Of a stretch of 64,000 bases of DNA, positions 62,135 to 64,000 are shown piece after piece (positions within the stretch are counted from its first letter, which is position 1; each line of letters opens with the position of its first letter). Both the position numbers and the translations under genes were made by a program. Below the pieces are notes generated by a model. It searched no databases. It had not been told where the DNA came from and was given only the letters and a program-made list of their open reading frames with translations. The stretch comes from Hypomesus transpacificus. Lineage: Eukaryota > Chordata > Actinopteri > Osmeriformes > Osmeridae. The stretch spans positions 610,215 through 674,214 of the forward strand of contig NC_061075.1 in assembly GCF_021917145.1 (NCBI RefSeq), read 5' to 3'.

Positions 62135-64000
62135 CATCCCCAGGTAGCAGAGCAGAATCTGGACTTCAGAGCACTGAGCAGAGTTCTGGAGGTCTGGTCT
62201 GAGTCCAAAATGCCTTTGTTGGGGGGTCAGTTATCAGCAGTGATCAGTTATCACCCTGAGGAAGAGAAGAAATCCTGGGTTCAGCGAAGAAAGACGCAAG
62301 CTTACGTCTAACAGCGTGGCAAAGCTGGATCATGCAGAACTGGATGTCAGGGGGCTCAAACCTTGCGGAGAGACATCCAGAGTAAGCTTGGCAAACGCAG
62401 CTGTCCTCGAGGCTGAAGTGTGTCGTGTTTCTGTGTTGCTGGTGAAGAGGGCTTGGAGGAACCTTCTTCCTGGCAGTGATGGCAACGCTTCTAGAAAAGC
62501 TGGGCAACGGCAGCAGAGGGTTGAAGTGAGTCAAGTCGACTGAGCGCGCTCCACGCTAGTGAAACGGTCCACAGGGCATCACTGGCGCTCTAAGCTGATA
62601 GGCCGACTGCACTCTAGCGTTCATTGATTGTAGCGTTTGGTCGCTCCACTTTCCATGAATGCTAAAACCATGGGGGCAGCTCAGTTTTGCAACAAAAAAG
62701 AGGGGAGATTAAACAGCCTGTGAAATAATCCCATTTTTTTTTTTTTTTTTATAATACGTTTGAATAAGGAGGAATCTAAAATCCCATTGAGTCACATAAA
62801 CTCTGAACCTTGGACTACCAGCGCCTTTAATATGCCGCAGCCCAGGGACCTGGGACCCATCTGTCAGATTACAGCCTTTCATATACGGCAATGACACATT
62901 GTTTTATAAACAGAGCTTTTATACAACAAACATTTCAGTGTCCTAGAGCATTAATCTACGTAAACTGGTCTCAATCCATGGAACTAGATATTGCTCTTTA
63001 TAACTTGTCTAGTTAGGGGGTGGAGGGTATGGGAGAGGGTGGCATTACATCACTCCAGATGTCCCCACAGTCTGGAACAACCAATGGGCAGTTTGGGCAG
63101 AATTTGGGGAGCAAATCCTGAAAAGGAGGAAGAGAGAAAAATAAGCAAAGATCCAAGTTTGTAGTTTTTCATGTTTAACCTTAAACTTGGGTGGAAGCAC
63201 ATTTTATCATCTAATAAACTCATACATTTCTGGTAACTAGTATTTTGGGGGATGGGGGGGATGCTTATAAGGCATAGTAGGCAAGACTGTCAACGCTACA
63301 CCTTATTGTGATTTATTTACTTTGTATAAATTAATATCTAGGTTAACATAGACTTCTGAGAGGTCACACAGTGCACCAACAAGAGTCAGACGAGAAAGGG
63401 TACGATTTAAGTATACAATGTCAAAATACCCAGAGTTTTCAAAGTTCTCACGTCATCTAACATTAAGGCACATTTAAGAGAGAAGTGTTGTGCTGGACAG
63501 TAGTTGTCCCAATCGTTATACATCCAATCGTAGTACATAAAAATCCTCAGTCAACGTAAATGCTTTTATATACCGATGGCAAATGACCGATGAGATGCTT
63601 GTTGATCCCATCATCCAGGGTCAGGGATCAACCTTAACATGGATCAGCTTAATCTCTGAATTGACATAATCAAAAGCCAACATGGGGTCACTTCCTGTGT
63701 AATATATACACTACTGCCACAGTAGCTACCAATTGTTCAGCCTGTTTCTGACTTCTGGTGGATGTTTAACTGGCTGAGATGACCAGTAGTATCAGAGAAC
63801 ACCTTGGTTATTGGATGCCTGGCTGTTTCCTGGCTCCCTAAGTGTACATTGTCTCACTCAAAACACACGTAACCCTCGTGCATAGTGAAGCTTTCAGATT
63901 TGTTTGTGAGGTTTTATGACAGTTCTGACTATATACAATTTTTATTTTAGGTAAATATTCAGAATGCAGACAGAGTGATATGTGATGTATAGTTCAGTTT

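Larger units (their letters stand above)
57535..64000. other. Gene-poor right flank
   Basis: No exon with coding character on either strand. It contains a (GAGAGACA)n microsatellite (59358-59447), CT/CTCA repeats (about 59780-59805 and 60160-60245), a tRNA-like SINE relic (59456-59519, minus), a ZNF143-like motif (62116-62134) and a poly(T) run at 62733-62750. The rest is AT-rich sequence without recognisable features; in vertebrates the BCL6-LPP interval holds long-range enhancers. Confidence 0.45.

Overview
The window is nuclear DNA from a ray-finned (teleost) fish. The genes are split into many short exons with GT-AG introns and use AATAAA poly(A) signals. The introns carry tRNA-derived SINEs of the common fish 'GCAGACGCTCTTATCC' type and a very dense set of minisatellites and microsatellites. 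There is one 100-N assembly gap (16498-16597). No operon, CRISPR array or prokaryotic feature is present. The exact species cannot be told from the sequence.

Layout, left to right. (1) 838-4921 (+): the 3' ten coding exons of sap130, a Sin3-HDAC co-repressor subunit; its start lies left of the window. Its probable 3'UTR runs to an AATAAA at 6811 and includes a 24-bp minisatellite. A 30-bp minisatellite follows at 6973-7509. (2) 8740-20867 (+): myo7b, an unconventional myosin VII. The motor, five IQ motifs and C-terminal FERM domain are readable, but about 860 residues of the middle tail are missing at the assembly gap. (3) 25340-26377 (+): gpr17, an intact single-coding-exon class A GPCR, followed by a Harbinger-type element at 26402-26778. 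(4) 29131-40382 (+): inpp5d (SHIP1), 27 coding exons, apparently complete, with a 1.2-kb minisatellite in intron 2. (5) 41044-42457 (+): lsm2, complete at 95 aa. (6) 43259-44003 (+): a small acidic gene I do not recognise. (7) 45771-51400 (-): bcl6, complete coding sequence plus a 5' non-coding exon at 51235 and above. (8) 51400-64000: gene-poor flank with microsatellites and a few exon-like or motif-like islands.

The genes do not form one pathway. sap130, myo7b and gpr17 are together on human 2q14.3, so that part is an old synteny block. inpp5d, lsm2 and bcl6 lie on other human chromosomes. SHIP1 and BCL6 both act in B cells and other blood cells; this is known biology and does not show co-regulation here.

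The strongest unusual signals are: the bcl6 leader exon, which holds four TTCNNNGAA (BCL6/STAT) sites in 73 bp and closely resembles the human leader; the unknown gene between lsm2 and bcl6, with an optional in-frame 63-nt intron; two neighbouring genes whose first coding exon is just the ATG; minisatellites built from splice-donor-like units in inpp5d and myo7b; and the myo7b tail lost at the gap. I found no convincing wholly new molecular system. All identifications rest on reading translated exons and on remembered family sequences; no database search was run.
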